DNA of 5,008 nucleotides, from assembly GCA_937897085.1 (NCBI GenBank), contig CALCOR010000125.1:1-5008 (forward strand). Direction: 5' to 3'. The translations under genes and the position numbers were made by a program. Within the stretch, counting starts at the first letter, position 1. The number at the start of each line of letters is the position of its first letter. The notes under the pieces are model-generated. The model was not told where the DNA came from and made no database searches. It saw only the letters and a list, made by a program, of their open reading frames with translations. Positions 4,785 through 5,008 of the stretch are shown here, piece after piece. Origin of the DNA: an uncultured euryarchaeote. Lineage in GTDB: Archaea > Thermoplasmatota > Poseidoniia > Poseidoniales > Thalassarchaeaceae.

Positions 4785-5008
4785 GTGGCTGGAAGTTCAC
4801 TGGAAGAACTTGCGAGCATGACCGTGGCCGAACTGAAGCAGCTCTGTCGTGATGCTGGCCTCAAGGTCAGCGGACTCAAGCGGGAGTTGGTAGACCGGCT
4901 GCGCTTCGCCGAGATTGCCGATGACACCGACGCGCTTATTCTCGACGACGAGGATGATGAACCGATCGTCGAAGAGGTGCAGGAGGTAACCGCTGATTTG
5001 GATGCAGC
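4785..5008 (+). CDS. SAP-domain protein with an acidic region (3' truncated)
   Basis: Seventy-four codons are visible before the window ends, starting at GTG 4785. Residues about 11-42 match the SAP motif, a short helix-extended loop-helix module often involved in nucleic-acid binding. The pattern is clear: MTVAELKQLCRDAGL (12-26), SGLK (29-32), and ELVDRL (34-39), with the conserved hydrophobic positions, the central Gly-Leu, the Ser-Gly turn and the Lys before the second helix. Residues about 46-67 are strongly acidic (for example DDEDDEP at 54-60), probably disordered. What follows is unknown; marine archaeal proteins of this layout often continue into other domains, so the SAP module may be just a prefix. 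It lies 103 bases after the membrane-protein gene on the same strand and has its own good ribosome binding site. Cotranscription is possible, though the palindrome at 4760-4771 leaves room for separate control. The SAP call is firm; the overall role is not known. Confidence 0.9.
   Translation, partial: MAGSSLEELASMTVAELKQLCRDAGLKVSGLKRELVDRLRFAEIADDTDALILDDEDDEPIVEEVQEVTADLDA

Noticed and set aside
4033..4800. A 255-codon open frame on the minus strand opposite the membrane-protein tail
   Set aside because: It is the reverse reading of the Pro/Gly/Ser-rich tail and gives low-complexity Ser/Gly/Ala protein. The plus strand has membrane segments, a duplicated motif and a sensible end, so it is the real gene.
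4765..4821. An 18-residue upstream ORF whose TGA overlaps the internal ATG at 4818
   Set aside because: It starts inside the palindrome, overlaps the preferred GTG start in another frame and has no ribosome binding site; the ATGA overlap is probably chance.
1..5008. CRISPR array, insertion sequence, or attachment-site duplication linked to the recombinase
   Set aside because: No regularly spaced direct repeats, no transposase and no pair of matching sites flanking the recombinase are visible in the window.

Overview
The window most likely comes from a marine planktonic archaeon, probably Marine Group II (Poseidoniales) or a close relative. This is an inference from style, not a database match. 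The clues are moderately GC-rich DNA with GC-rich third codon positions, Ser-Gly-Pro-Pro ('SGPP') linkers in a small membrane protein, a SAP-domain gene with a very acidic tail, a Xer-type recombinase, and mostly absent or weak ribosome binding sites, as expected where leaderless transcripts are common.

Layout. Bases 1-368 are the 3' end of a Lys/Ala/Glu-rich gene on the + strand. Bases 418-606 hold a small basic + strand ORF with a Cys cluster. Only 9 bases separate it from the convergent stop codon of a tyrosine recombinase (616-1722, minus strand). A 168-base gap with several small inverted repeats separates the recombinase from the rimK-like gene upstream of it (1891-3132, minus strand). 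A 118-base divergent promoter region follows. Then comes a two-pass membrane protein (3251-4681, plus strand) and, 103 bases later, the start of a SAP-domain gene (4785 to the window end, plus strand).

Two proteins deserve attention. The RimK-like ATP-grasp ligase carries, after a complete catalytic region, a second domain that reads as a TrkA-C/RCK-C ligand-binding domain. This suggests an amino-acid ligase with a built-in sensor. The membrane protein has SGPP clusters on both predicted cytoplasmic tails and ends in two copies of a 28-residue motif (YTDEML-x-GWGW-x3-QIE-x-WRA) that I do not recognise. The SAP gene is next on the same strand and could be functionally linked, but the sequence does not prove it.

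No tRNA, rRNA, CRISPR array, insertion sequence or replication origin is visible. No gene-free stretch exceeds 300 bases. I see no single self-evident new multi-gene system. The strongest leads are the RimK/TrkA-C fusion and the membrane protein with the duplicated C-terminal motif.
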